DNA of 64,000 nucleotides from Bacillus sp. Marseille-P3661 (GTDB lineage Bacteria; Bacillota; Bacilli; Bacillales; Bacillaceae_J), in NCBI RefSeq assembly GCF_900240995.1, contig NZ_LT965956.1, forward strand, positions 310,001-374,000. The letters run 5' to 3'. The position numbers were made by a program, and so were the translations under genes. A model generated the notes under the pieces. It ran no database searches, was not told the DNA's origin, and saw nothing but the letters and a program-made list of their open reading frames with translations. Positions within the stretch are counted from its first letter, which is position 1. Each line of letters opens with the position of its first letter. Below are positions 25,897-34,344 of this stretch, piece after piece.

Positions 25897-27057
25897 TTAT
25901 TTACTTTTTACCAATTGTTCATCTGGCATCTCTTCATTAGCAGATGTTCGAGTAAAATAAGTTCCAATAAATAAAATCGCACCACTAGCCCAAAAAATTA
26001 ATTTTACTCCAGATAATCCTCCTATAGCCCCAAACATCAAAGGTGCAATCACTTGTGCAGCGCGATTAAACGTTAATCGAAGGCCAAGTACTTCACCTTG
26101 GCGTTCAGGAGGTGATGAGTTTAGAGCATAAACTAAACTTAAAGGCTGACCCAGTCCTAGCCCAGCACCTAATAACACTACAAAACTGGCCATGATTATT
26201 GGGTCATCCAAAAAAGGGATCGCTAGGTAACTAATTCCGCTTAGTATTAGTGTTGTAAGTAGTACCGAGCCACGGCCAAAGCGATGAACTAAAACTGCTT
26301 GCAATAAGCGAACGACCATTGAAGCACCAGCTGAAAGAGAAAGAAGTAATCCAATGGTACTAGCACTTAATCCTTTATCACTTGCTAATATTGGAAAGTA
26401 TGCTGCAAATAAATCTTTTGAATATATTGAAAGTCCGCTAATAATTAATGCGTTTCTAAGACTTACTTTCTTAAGTAAACTAAACGAGGAAGTTTGTTTT
26501 ACTTGTTGCTTGAAGTTAAATTTAGGATAGTTTTTAGCGGGTATAATTACAACAAACAACCACGAAATTAATACGAGTACGAACAAAGCTATATAAGTAG
26601 ATTTAAAACCTAAATGTTCGTATGTATACCCACATAATAGCGGACCAATTAATCCACCAGAGGATGCTACAAAACTCAATGTTGCAATTAATTGGTCACG
26701 TGATCCTTCTAAATTTCCGACTGTTTTTTGTATAGATACGTTTACAAAGATTTGGGCAATACCAAAGAGAATTTGTAAAATAAACAGCCCTGTTATGTTT
26801 GGAAGAAATACCGGACATAACACTGCAAAAATAATTAAAGTAGCACCGCTTAATAGAAGTTTTTTTGCACCATGATGATCAAGCCATTTACCAACTTTAA
26901 TAGCAATTAACATCGGAAAAACAGAGTAAGCTGCCACGAGTATACCTATCAGTATAGTCGATGCCCCGAGGGAGTCTGCGTAAAGTGATACAATTGGCTT
27001 TGACCCATGTAATGCAATTGCATAAATCAAATGTAGAAACAATAAGCAGTAATACAT
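25897..27057 (-). CDS. MFS transporter (tandem copy 1)
   Basis: 386 residues, about 12 helices, with the MFS loop VGKWLDHHGAKKLLLSG. It shares HGS(K/R)P(I/L)VSLY near the N-terminus and the strings LGAGLGLGQP(L/I)SLVYALN and GEVLGLRLTFNR with the gene immediately upstream, so the two are a tandem duplication. ATG at 27057 follows AGAAGGG. It is 36 bp downstream of its paralogue and is co-transcribed. The two could work as separate homo-oligomers or as a pair. The substrate is unknown, presumably an organic acid of the island. Confidence 0.88.
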   Translation of the reverse strand: MYYCLLFLHLIYAIALHGSKPIVSLYADSLGASTILIGILVAAYSVFPMLIAIKVGKWLDHHGAKKLLLSGATLIIFAVLCPVFLPNITGLFILQILFGIAQIFVNVSIQKTVGNLEGSRDQLIATLSFVASSGGLIGPLLCGYTYEHLGFKSTYIALFVLVLISWLFVVIIPAKNYPKFNFKQQVKQTSSFSLLKKVSLRNALIISGLSIYSKDLFAAYFPILASDKGLSASTIGLLLSLSAGASMVVRLLQAVLVHRFGRGSVLLTTLILSGISYLAIPFLDDPIIMASFVVLLGAGLGLGQPLSLVYALNSSPPERQGEVLGLRLTFNRAAQVIAPLMFGAIGGLSGVKLIFWASGAILFIGTYFTRTSANEEMPDEQLVKSK

Positions 27058-27093
27058 TGAATCCCTTCTTTCAGGAAACTCACAGTTAATAAG

Positions 27094-28278
27094 CTATTCT
27101 GCTGTTTTTTCTTTTTTAATTTGCGGAATATTAGAATCTTCCTTTCTCATCCTCGTATATTTCGCACCAACCATTAATACGAGTCCGCTTAACCAAAATA
27201 CAGGCGAAATCCCCGCCATTGTACCAATACTACCAAATATGAACGGTGCAATGAATTGGGACCCCCGATTAAACGTCAATCTTAAACCTAGTACCTCTCC
27301 TTGTCGATGTGCAGGACTTACATTTAAGGCATAAACTAAACTAATCGGTTGCCCCAAGCCTAAACCCGCACCTAGTAACATGACTAAAAAACCTAACATA
27401 ATTTGATTTGTAAAGAATGGAATTAATACGAATGAAATACCGCTTAAAGATAAAGTATATAAAATTACTTTCCCTCGACCATATGTATGTACCAATTTAA
27501 ATTGAATGATCCTGACTAGAATAGCTGCTGCTGCCATAACAGACAGGAGAATACCTATTTCGGATGCACCCATACCATTTTGACTAGCATAAACAGGAAA
27601 ATAAGCAACAAACAAATCTTTTGAATAAAGAACCAATCCACTTATAAGAACAGCTTTACGAAGATTAACTTGTTTTAATAATTTCCATGTGGATTCTTTT
27701 CCACTATTTTGCGGTGGCTGCAATGATTCATCCTTTCTTGTGTTCCAATGCTCACTTTTAACCAAGAAAGCTGACATTATAGCGATAATTGTCAAAAAGA
27801 ATGCTACTCTATAGGAAAATGCAAAACCGTAGTATTCATATAGGTAACCTGATGCCAATGGTCCAACTAATTCACCAAATGATCCAGTTAAACTAAACGT
27901 TGCCATTAGTTTATCCCTATTTCCAGGATAATTTCCAACTGTTTTTTGAAGCGAAACAAGTGTGGCTAAATGACTAATTCCCATTATTAATTGGGAGAGA
28001 AACAAGGCATAAATATGGGGATAAAGAGCAGGGATTATAAATGCAAGTCCGATACCTGTTCCACCTATTACAGTTAATTTTCGTGCTCCAAATACGTCCA
28101 ACCACTTGCCAATTTTAATGGCAAACAGCATCGGCATAACTGCAAATCCGGAGACAAGTAGCCCAATTACTGCTTCATTTACGCCTAATGAATGAGAATA
28201 TAAAGAGACTAGCGGCCTAGAACCATGTAAAATAATCGAAAAAATTGTTTGACATAACATGAAAATAAATAAACGCAT
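27094..28278 (-). CDS. MFS transporter (tandem copy 2)
   Basis: 394 residues, about 12 helices; loop motif IGKWLDVFGARKLTVIGG. It is the first gene of the tandem MFS unit; ATG 28278 follows GGAGGC. Operator site 7 lies 160 bp upstream with a TATATT box about 11 nt before it on the minus strand. A central charged stretch (KSEHWNTRKDESLQ) separates the halves. It is closely similar to the downstream MFS gene throughout, showing duplication after acquisition. Confidence 0.88.
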   Translation of the reverse strand: MRLFIFMLCQTIFSIILHGSRPLVSLYSHSLGVNEAVIGLLVSGFAVMPMLFAIKIGKWLDVFGARKLTVIGGTGIGLAFIIPALYPHIYALFLSQLIMGISHLATLVSLQKTVGNYPGNRDKLMATFSLTGSFGELVGPLASGYLYEYYGFAFSYRVAFFLTIIAIMSAFLVKSEHWNTRKDESLQPPQNSGKESTWKLLKQVNLRKAVLISGLVLYSKDLFVAYFPVYASQNGMGASEIGILLSVMAAAAILVRIIQFKLVHTYGRGKVILYTLSLSGISFVLIPFFTNQIMLGFLVMLLGAGLGLGQPISLVYALNVSPAHRQGEVLGLRLTFNRGSQFIAPFIFGSIGTMAGISPVFWLSGLVLMVGAKYTRMRKEDSNIPQIKKEKTAE

Positions 28279-28438
28279 ATAAATGCCTCCATCTTTATAA
28301 AAGACGATATTCTACTGTTCGAAGAAGTAAAAATGTCTAAAATTTGGAATACTTAGTAAAATTATACTCCTCCTTAACAGTAATTTACTAACATTTTATA
28401 AAAATAATAACGCTTAAGCTTAAAAAAATGTATTAATC

Positions 28439-28455
28439 GTTCTTATAGACGGAAC
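28439..28455. promoter_or_regulatory. Candidate IclR-type operator upstream of MFS pair (site 7 of 7)
   Basis: GTTCTTATAGACGGAAC, a GTTC-N9-GAAC dyad. It follows a minus-strand TATATT box by 11 nt, the same geometry as site 1. Confidence 0.5.
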
Positions 28456-28501
28456 ATCCTAAAAACAATATAAAAAAGAACCAAACTTAATCTAAAAAAA
28501 C

Positions 28502-28545
28502 TAAAAAAAGATGCTATCTCCGCCCTTTGGCAGAAATAACATCTC
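28502..28545 (-). terminator. Intrinsic terminator of the nik-type operon
   Basis: A long stem (AGATG...TTCTGCC / GGGCGGA...CATCT) with loop AAA, followed by T7 on the minus strand, just beyond the last ABC gene. Confidence 0.85.
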
Positions 28546-28576
28546 CTTAATAAAAGTAAAAATAATTTAATTTGCT

Positions 28577-29188
28577 TTAAACGCTAATCAGTTTCTTAAA
28601 ATCAACGACTTTAGTACAAAGTCTTTTCATAAGATTCCATTCATGACTGATAATTAGAATCCCCATTTTTCGTTCACTCGCAATATCTAAAACTGCATTC
28701 CAAATTTGGGCTTGTGTAATGGCGTCTAACATCGTAGTCATCTCATCTGCAATCAGAAATCGTGTTTCCGGACTTAGTGATCGAGCTACACAAAACCGCT
28801 GTAATTCCCCGCCTGATAATTCGTTCGGCCATCGAGTCAACCATTCTTCCTGAATCCCTAGCATGGAAAGAAGCTGCTGATCAGGCTCCCACCCTTCGTT
28901 GAGGATTTTCTTCATTTTCCAACGTGGATTTACAGCTTTCTCAGGATGTTGAAATACAAGTTGAACGGGTGAATAGCTTTGAGTTGGCAATGGATTCTCA
29001 TTTAGAGTTACATAGCCTTCCTCAGGGGAATCATAGCCTGATAACATCCGGCTAAATGTTGTTTTCCCACAACCACTAGGACCTAGTAAACCAACAATCT
29101 CCCCTGCTTCAAGAGAGAAGTCAATTCCTCTAAATAACCAAGCCCCTTTACCATAACGCGCTCCTAAATTGTTTGCTTTAAGTTGCAT
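28577..29188 (-). CDS. nikE: Nickel/peptide-type ABC transporter ATP-binding protein (NikE position)
   Basis: 203-residue ATPase with Walker A GLLGPSGCGKTTFSRML, signature LSGGELQRFCVARSL, Walker B FLIADEMTTMLD and switch His in IISHEW. It is short for the family (about 260-330) because the C-terminal oligopeptide-transporter extension is absent; the core fold is complete. It overlaps nikD by 11 nt and is the last gene before the terminator. The EMTTMLD string replaces the usual EPTSALD, a mild deviation. Nickel specificity rests on the adjacent nikR. Confidence 0.82.
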   Translation of the reverse strand: MQLKANNLGARYGKGAWLFRGIDFSLEAGEIVGLLGPSGCGKTTFSRMLSGYDSPEEGYVTLNENPLPTQSYSPVQLVFQHPEKAVNPRWKMKKILNEGWEPDQQLLSMLGIQEEWLTRWPNELSGGELQRFCVARSLSPETRFLIADEMTTMLDAITQAQIWNAVLDIASERKMGILIISHEWNLMKRLCTKVVDFKKLISV

Positions 29189-30107
29189 GGAAACACCTCA
29201 CCATTCCTTCACGCAGACTTTTAATTTCCGGCTGTTTAGAAGAACATTCAGATGTAGCTTGTTCACAGCGAGGGGCAAATAGACATCCTTGTGGCAACGC
29301 AGAAGCCAGGGGCTGAAAACCAGAAATCGGAATAAAATCATTTTGCGGCAACGCTCTCCATAATGCTTTACTGTACGGATGACGCAACGATTCACCTTTC
29401 CCACTAAAATCAGCTACTGGTGCTATTTCAACTGTTGTTCCTGCATAAAATACTGCAATTTTGTCGGCAATTTTTAATGCTGATTCAATATCATGAGTAA
29501 TTAGCATAACAGCACAGCCCTTGTCCGCGAACTCACGAAAATTATTTAGCGCTTCTTCTATAACGATTGAATCTAATCCAGGCGTAGGTTCATCAGCAAT
29601 TACGACGCGAGCACCACTAACCATTGCCGTTGAAACTAATATTCGTCTAGCCATACCCCCAGAAAGTTCAAATGGGTAGTTGTTTTCGACATGTGTTTCT
29701 AAATGATAGCGATCAAATACATATCTTTGGGCTTTTATACGATCGCCCTCGTTGACAGCAGCACGTACCTGTTTACCGACTTTCATTAGAGGATCTAAAA
29801 AGTTTACAGATTGCGGAACGATAACAATGTCTTTCCCTCTTATTTCAGCTTGCCGTATAGATGTTAATTCTTCCCCTTCAAATTTTATCAAACCACTGAT
29901 TTGTGCATTGTTTGGAAGAATGCCAAGAATAGCATGTGCTAATAGACTTTTCCCCGATCCACTTGCACCGACTATTGCAATAATTTCACCCGGTATCATT
30001 TCTATATTTAAACTAGAAATTACTTTATTAGTTTTCTGGCGAAAAACACCTGTGTACTGTGTAAATGAAATTGATAAATCACGTACTTCAAGTATTGGTT
30101 TTGACAT
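29178..30107 (-). CDS. nikD: Nickel/peptide-type ABC transporter ATP-binding protein (NikD position)
   Basis: 309 residues with Walker A IVGASGSGKSLLAHAI, signature LSGGMARRILVSTAM, Walker B VVIADEPTPGLD and the C-terminal Cys motif CLFAPRCEQATSEC found in DppD/OppD/NikD proteins, where cysteines may hold an Fe-S cluster. ATG at 30107 follows GTAGGAGATGAGGGG. It lies 39 bp after nikC and overlaps nikE. It provides one half of the ATPase pair that drives the NikBC channel. Confidence 0.85.
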   Translation of the reverse strand: MSKPILEVRDLSISFTQYTGVFRQKTNKVISSLNIEMIPGEIIAIVGASGSGKSLLAHAILGILPNNAQISGLIKFEGEELTSIRQAEIRGKDIVIVPQSVNFLDPLMKVGKQVRAAVNEGDRIKAQRYVFDRYHLETHVENNYPFELSGGMARRILVSTAMVSGARVVIADEPTPGLDSIVIEEALNNFREFADKGCAVMLITHDIESALKIADKIAVFYAGTTVEIAPVADFSGKGESLRHPYSKALWRALPQNDFIPISGFQPLASALPQGCLFAPRCEQATSECSSKQPEIKSLREGMVRCFHAT

Positions 30108-30146
30108 AATCCCCTCATCTCCTACCTCTATAAAAAACCTACAAGA

Positions 30147-30998
30147 TTAATGATGCGCTCTGTGAGGATCTATTAACATACGTAGTTTTTCTCCAATCAC
30201 ATCAAATAAAAGTACAATCATAAGCAAACAAATTCCCGGAAAGAATGCAAGCCACCACATACCTGTTGATAGATAACGCATTGATTCTGAAAGTATTATT
30301 CCAACTGCAGGCTGATGTGGAGATAATCCTAACCCCAAAAACGTAACCGCCGCTTCATGCAGAATTGCATGTGGAAATAGTAATAATATCCCAACAGTGA
30401 TTTGTGGAATTAAATGTGGCATTATATGTTTCTTTGCAATCCACCACCGGGACTTGCCCATTTTGTGAGAAATCTGTACAAATTCTGCTGATCTAAGCTG
30501 CATAACCTCTGATCGAATTACTCGAGCAAGACTTGGCCAATGTGTAAGAGCAATGCCAATGACTACACCTTTTAGTCCACCTCCAAATGCAAATGCAATC
30601 AAAATAAGTGTGACTAGATGCGGGACACTTAAGAAAAGATCAATTAGCCATGTTACAATATTATCAGCGACTTTACCCATGGTCGCAGCTACTAAGCCTA
30701 AAAACACCGCAATGGTTGTACTGCATATTGCCCCGATTGCACCTACTCCGATACTTAATGTAAGACCCATTATCGTTCGCGTAAACATATCCCTACCTAA
30801 CCAATCTGTACCGAAAAAATACTCTAGAGATGGAGGTGCGTTTCGAAACTGTAAGTTTGAGACGAGTCGGTCACTATTAAGTAATGAACCTCCTAAAATC
30901 ACACTTACTAGCAAAGTAAGTGCAACTACCAAAATAAAAATGGTTTGCTGTCTTTGATTCCATTTAGGATAAGGACGGTTAAGCTTTTTAGTCTTCAT
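30147..30998 (-). CDS. nikC: Nickel/peptide-type ABC transporter permease (NikC position)
   Basis: 283 residues, DppC/NikC-type, with about six helices. An N-terminal segment reads FGTDWLGRDMFTR, the hallmark of this permease class, and the EAA-like loop is near SAEFVQISHKMGKSRWW. ATG 30998 overlaps the end of nikB by 11 nt and follows GAGAGGTG. It pairs with NikB to form the channel. Confidence 0.87.
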   Translation of the reverse strand: MKTKKLNRPYPKWNQRQQTIFILVVALTLLVSVILGGSLLNSDRLVSNLQFRNAPPSLEYFFGTDWLGRDMFTRTIMGLTLSIGVGAIGAICSTTIAVFLGLVAATMGKVADNIVTWLIDLFLSVPHLVTLILIAFAFGGGLKGVVIGIALTHWPSLARVIRSEVMQLRSAEFVQISHKMGKSRWWIAKKHIMPHLIPQITVGILLLFPHAILHEAAVTFLGLGLSPHQPAVGIILSESMRYLSTGMWWLAFFPGICLLMIVLLFDVIGEKLRMLIDPHRAHH

Positions 30999-31992
30999 AA
31001 GAACGCACCTCTCTCATCCTTGGGTCTATAAGTAAGTAAATAAGGTCTGCTACTAGATTGCCTATAAATACAAACATAGCACTAGCAATCACTAATCCAA
31101 GTAATAACGGAACATCTCCTCGAAGTCCAGCTTCTACAGTGGCTTGTCCAAGACCCGGATATGAAAAAACTTGCTCTGCCAGGACTGCTCCACCAAACAA
31201 TTCACTAAAAGATGCAAATTGGAGTGTAATGGCTGGCAAAGCAATGTTGCGCAACCCATGTCTCCAAAACAATTGAAAACCACGCTCACCTCTAGCTCTT
31301 GCAAATAAAATGTATTCACTTGACAGTACATCAATTAGCTTTTGACGGGTATGCAGGGCAACGTTTGCAACTCCTATGAAACTAAGTGTCAATGCAGGTA
31401 AAATTAGATGTTTAATTCGATCCATTAATGTAACTTCTTCTGCTAGCATGCCTACTGGTACTCCCATTCCAATCGGAAACCACCCTAACCATACAGCAAA
31501 TACTATTAAAAAGAGAAGTCCCATCCAAAATGTAGGGGTAGATGCAAGGGTAAAACAATACCATTTTATGATCCGATCTATCCATGTATCTTTTTTCATC
31601 GCGGCAACTACACCCATTATAAACCCGATCACGCCGGATAAAATCCATGCTGTACTCATAAGAGCGATCGAGTGCATAAAACGTTCACCTATAACTTCAG
31701 CTACCGGACGCCGAAAAATCATGGATGTTCCTAAATCTCCTGATACCATTGCAGCAAACCATGTCCAAAACTGTTTCATAACCGGTTGATCCAATCCCCA
31801 ATAAGCAGCGATTTTTTCACGTTGCTCTGGTCCAACCTTCAACATATCTGCTCCGATATATGCCTGAATGGGATCAATTGGTGAATTTTTAACTAATAAA
31901 AAAGAGATCAAGCAAATTGCAAATAATAGCGTGGCCATTTTGAGACCTTTCATTATTAGAAAGGTCCCTATTAATCTACTATAGTACCGCAT
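30988..31992 (-). CDS. nikB: Nickel/peptide-type ABC transporter permease (NikB position)
   Basis: 334 residues, DppB/NikB-type. It contains YIGADMLKVGPEQREKIAAY (extracytoplasmic N-terminal segment), LGTSMIFRRPVAEVI and, near the end, FSYPGLGQATVEAGLRGD. ATG 31992 is chosen: it lies 5 nt after the nikA stop with AAAAGGA upstream, whereas the ATG at 32013 sits inside nikA without a ribosome site. Its 3' end overlaps nikC. Six hydrophobic helices are seen. Confidence 0.87.
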   Translation of the reverse strand: MRYYSRLIGTFLIMKGLKMATLLFAICLISFLLVKNSPIDPIQAYIGADMLKVGPEQREKIAAYWGLDQPVMKQFWTWFAAMVSGDLGTSMIFRRPVAEVIGERFMHSIALMSTAWILSGVIGFIMGVVAAMKKDTWIDRIIKWYCFTLASTPTFWMGLLFLIVFAVWLGWFPIGMGVPVGMLAEEVTLMDRIKHLILPALTLSFIGVANVALHTRQKLIDVLSSEYILFARARGERGFQLFWRHGLRNIALPAITLQFASFSELFGGAVLAEQVFSYPGLGQATVEAGLRGDVPLLLGLVIASAMFVFIGNLVADLIYLLIDPRMREVRSYED

Positions 31993-31997
31993 GCGAG

Positions 31998-33611
31998 TTA
32001 ATTCCTTTTCCATTCTACGATGTTATCGGTTACTGGCCATCCATGTCCGTGAGGATGGATTCTCTGTATACCAATATCAAGGTTATTTTTTACTAAATAA
32101 AGATGATCGATATTAACTAACCAAGCCCATGGTGCATCACCTTTGGCACTTAAGCCTGTTTCTCCATCCCATTGGGCTTTTTTCCAGCAGTCATTTGCTT
32201 CCGTCTCACTTGTACTAGCCAAAGCTTTGTCTAAATATTCGTCAACAATAGGATTATGATAAAAGCCAGTGTTAAACAGTTCTATACCAGCATTTTTGCT
32301 ATGATAAAGGTTATACATTTCTAAAGGATCATGACTTCCCCATCCATAAAGAACTGCATTTGAATACATCAACTTATATATATCATCCCAACTTTTCCCT
32401 TCAACATGGATCTGAATTCCTAAAGGTTTTATCATATCTGCAACAGCAATAGCTAGAGACTGTCTAATACTATCACTTGCTGGATATAAGAGTGTAAATT
32501 CAGCTTTTAATGATCCTTTTTCAAGAATACTATCATTATTAGTATCTTTCCATCCTGCTGCAGCAAGGATTTCCTTTGCTTGATTCATTTTACCATCTTC
32601 AAAGACTGTTTCTGGATTCCACCAAGGCAATCCATCTACTGCTGTATAGGCAGGTGTTCCGTGTCCTTCTAACACACCTTCTACGAGAACTTGTCGATCC
32701 ACTGCAATATTAATAGCATGGCGAATAGCTGAATCAGCAGTAACGTCGTTACCAATCTTGTCGCCATCTTTTGTTGTTTTTCCTTCTTTTACATATGGAA
32801 ACATAATTCCACGATTGTCAACAGTTTGTACTGACTCAAGCCTCATTCCAGGAACTTGTTGATTACTAAATGCAGCTGGTATATATGCAACATCTATTTC
32901 CCCTGCCTTTGCTGCAGCAAAAGCTGCATCCTCAGCCAAAAATACAAAGGTAAGTTTCTGAAAATATGGTTTAGTATCGTAATATTCAGAATTAGCTTGA
33001 ACGATTAATTGCTGCCCTTTATCCCATTGCACTAATTGATACGGACCAGAGCCAATTGGATTTGAGGCATAATCATTTCCGTAAGCATGTTTGGGCACAA
33101 TTCCGGTATTCACTAAACTGTTAATAAATGTTGATTGGGCCTGTTTCAGAGTAAATGTCATGATAAAATCGCTTACAACATCAACACGTTCTAGAACGTT
33201 TAAATCAACAACAGAGCCGCCTGCTGCGGCCTTATCAAAAGTGAATTTCACATCTGTAGCAGTTAGCGGTTCACCATCAGAAAATTTCACATCATTTCGA
33301 AGTTCTACAGTCCACACCAACCCATCTTCACTTACTGTATAATTGGTGGCTATATCATTAACAATATTTAATTGATTATCTCTTTTTAGTAGCGTGCTTT
33401 GAAAAAGAGGTGAGCCGTATCTTCCCCACCCTGTGATTGGATCAAACCCTGTTTCGGGTTCAGAACCAACAGCTAATATTAGTTCATCGGTTACTACCTC
33501 TTCACTCATAATTAATTCCTCATTACTATCTACTTTATTAGTTGAGGAACACCCTGTTACTATTGAAAATAGCAGTAAGAAAAAACAAAGCATCATAAAG
33601 GTCTTTTTCAC
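31998..33611 (-). CDS. nikA: Nickel/peptide-type ABC transporter substrate-binding lipoprotein (NikA position)
   Basis: 537 residues. Lipoprotein signal ending FSIVTGCSS (Cys about residue 21), then the SBP family 5 fold: LVWTVELRNDVKFSDGEPLTATDVKF (quoted in part: NDVKFSDGEPLTATDV), the IGSGPYQLVQW motif and the C-terminal GQ-type region. The start is GTG 33611 after GGGGGAG. It is the first gene of the operon, divergent from nikR across a 200-bp spacer. Nickel specificity is inferred from nikR and from NikABCDE order; peptide or metallophore binding is the alternative. Confidence 0.8.
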   Translation of the reverse strand: MKKTFMMLCFFLLLFSIVTGCSSTNKVDSNEELIMSEEVVTDELILAVGSEPETGFDPITGWGRYGSPLFQSTLLKRDNQLNIVNDIATNYTVSEDGLVWTVELRNDVKFSDGEPLTATDVKFTFDKAAAGGSVVDLNVLERVDVVSDFIMTFTLKQAQSTFINSLVNTGIVPKHAYGNDYASNPIGSGPYQLVQWDKGQQLIVQANSEYYDTKPYFQKLTFVFLAEDAAFAAAKAGEIDVAYIPAAFSNQQVPGMRLESVQTVDNRGIMFPYVKEGKTTKDGDKIGNDVTADSAIRHAINIAVDRQVLVEGVLEGHGTPAYTAVDGLPWWNPETVFEDGKMNQAKEILAAAGWKDTNNDSILEKGSLKAEFTLLYPASDSIRQSLAIAVADMIKPLGIQIHVEGKSWDDIYKLMYSNAVLYGWGSHDPLEMYNLYHSKNAGIELFNTGFYHNPIVDEYLDKALASTSETEANDCWKKAQWDGETGLSAKGDAPWAWLVNIDHLYLVKNNLDIGIQRIHPHGHGWPVTDNIVEWKRN

Positions 33612-33660
33612 GTTATCTCCCCCATCACTTTCCGTGTTACAATTTAGTTAAATCGTAGCA

Positions 33661-33684
33661 CGAATTACGAAATTCTACAATTCG
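33661..33684. promoter_or_regulatory. Candidate NikR operator in nikA-nikR spacer
   Basis: CGAATT-(12 nt)-AATTCG with a nested GAATT-ACGA-AATTC dyad, 50 bp upstream of nikA. It does not match the E. coli NikR box, so assignment rests on position and symmetry only. Confidence 0.35.
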
Positions 33685-33813
33685 GAAAAGTCTATCAGTT
33701 GATAAAATCTTCAGAATACATAAAAAAAAATAGAGATATCCTTTTTAAATTAAAGCCGATAAAATATATAATATAAACATACTAGATTGATTAGCTTAAG
33801 AGGGGGCAGATAC

Positions 33814-34221
33814 ATGAGTTCTACTAAACTTACTAGATTTGGGGTTTCAATGGCGGAAGATCTTTTACAAAACTTTGATGAATATATAAATGAAAAAGGG
33901 TATAGCAATCGCTCCGAAGCTGTAAGAGATCTAGTCAGGGAAGCAATCGTCCAGCATGATTGGACAAAGGATGAACAAATTGTAGCAGGTTCTATCTTAA
34001 TTTTTTATGATCATCATCAAAAAAACTTGGTCAATGAAATAATTGAAATTCAGCACAATTACCATGACCAAATATTAGGAACCTCTCACTACCATATTGA
34101 CCATCATAATTGTTTAGAAATCATTATCGTGAAAGGGAGAGCCGGAGTTCTAAAGAAACTAAGTGATGGGCTGACAACTTTAAAAGGGGTTAAATATAGT
34201 AAACTTACTGTATCTCCATAA
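33814..34221 (+). CDS. nikR: Nickel-responsive regulator NikR
   Basis: 135 residues. N-terminal ribbon-helix-helix (TRFGVSMAEDLLQNFDEYI, YSNRSEAVRDLVREAI) and a C-terminal ACT-like domain with the nickel ligands HNYHDQ, then HYHIDHHNCLEIIIVKG, corresponding to His76, His87, His89 and Cys95 of the characterised protein. ATG 33814 follows AGAGGGGG. It is divergent from the nik operon, as expected for a metalloregulator that represses uptake when nickel is plentiful. Its presence is the strongest evidence that the importer handles nickel. Confidence 0.93.
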   Translation: MSSTKLTRFGVSMAEDLLQNFDEYINEKGYSNRSEAVRDLVREAIVQHDWTKDEQIVAGSILIFYDHHQKNLVNEIIEIQHNYHDQILGTSHYHIDHHNCLEIIIVKGRAGVLKKLSDGLTTLKGVKYSKLTVSP

Positions 34222-34278
34222 TCCACTTTAACTTGAGTGCTCATTATTAATATCGAAATAACGTTTAAATGCCATAGA

Positions 34279-34314
34279 AAAACAGCGCTCCGCAAATAAT
34301 TGGAGCGCTGTTTT
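34279..34314. terminator. Bidirectional intrinsic terminator (nikR / pepF)
   Basis: AAAACAGCGCTCC-(10 nt)-GGAGCGCTGTTTT, a perfect 13-bp stem with A- and T-runs on both sides, between convergent genes. Confidence 0.92.
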
Positions 34315-34344
34315 CATGTTGCTTTAACTTCTTTCATAAACTCT

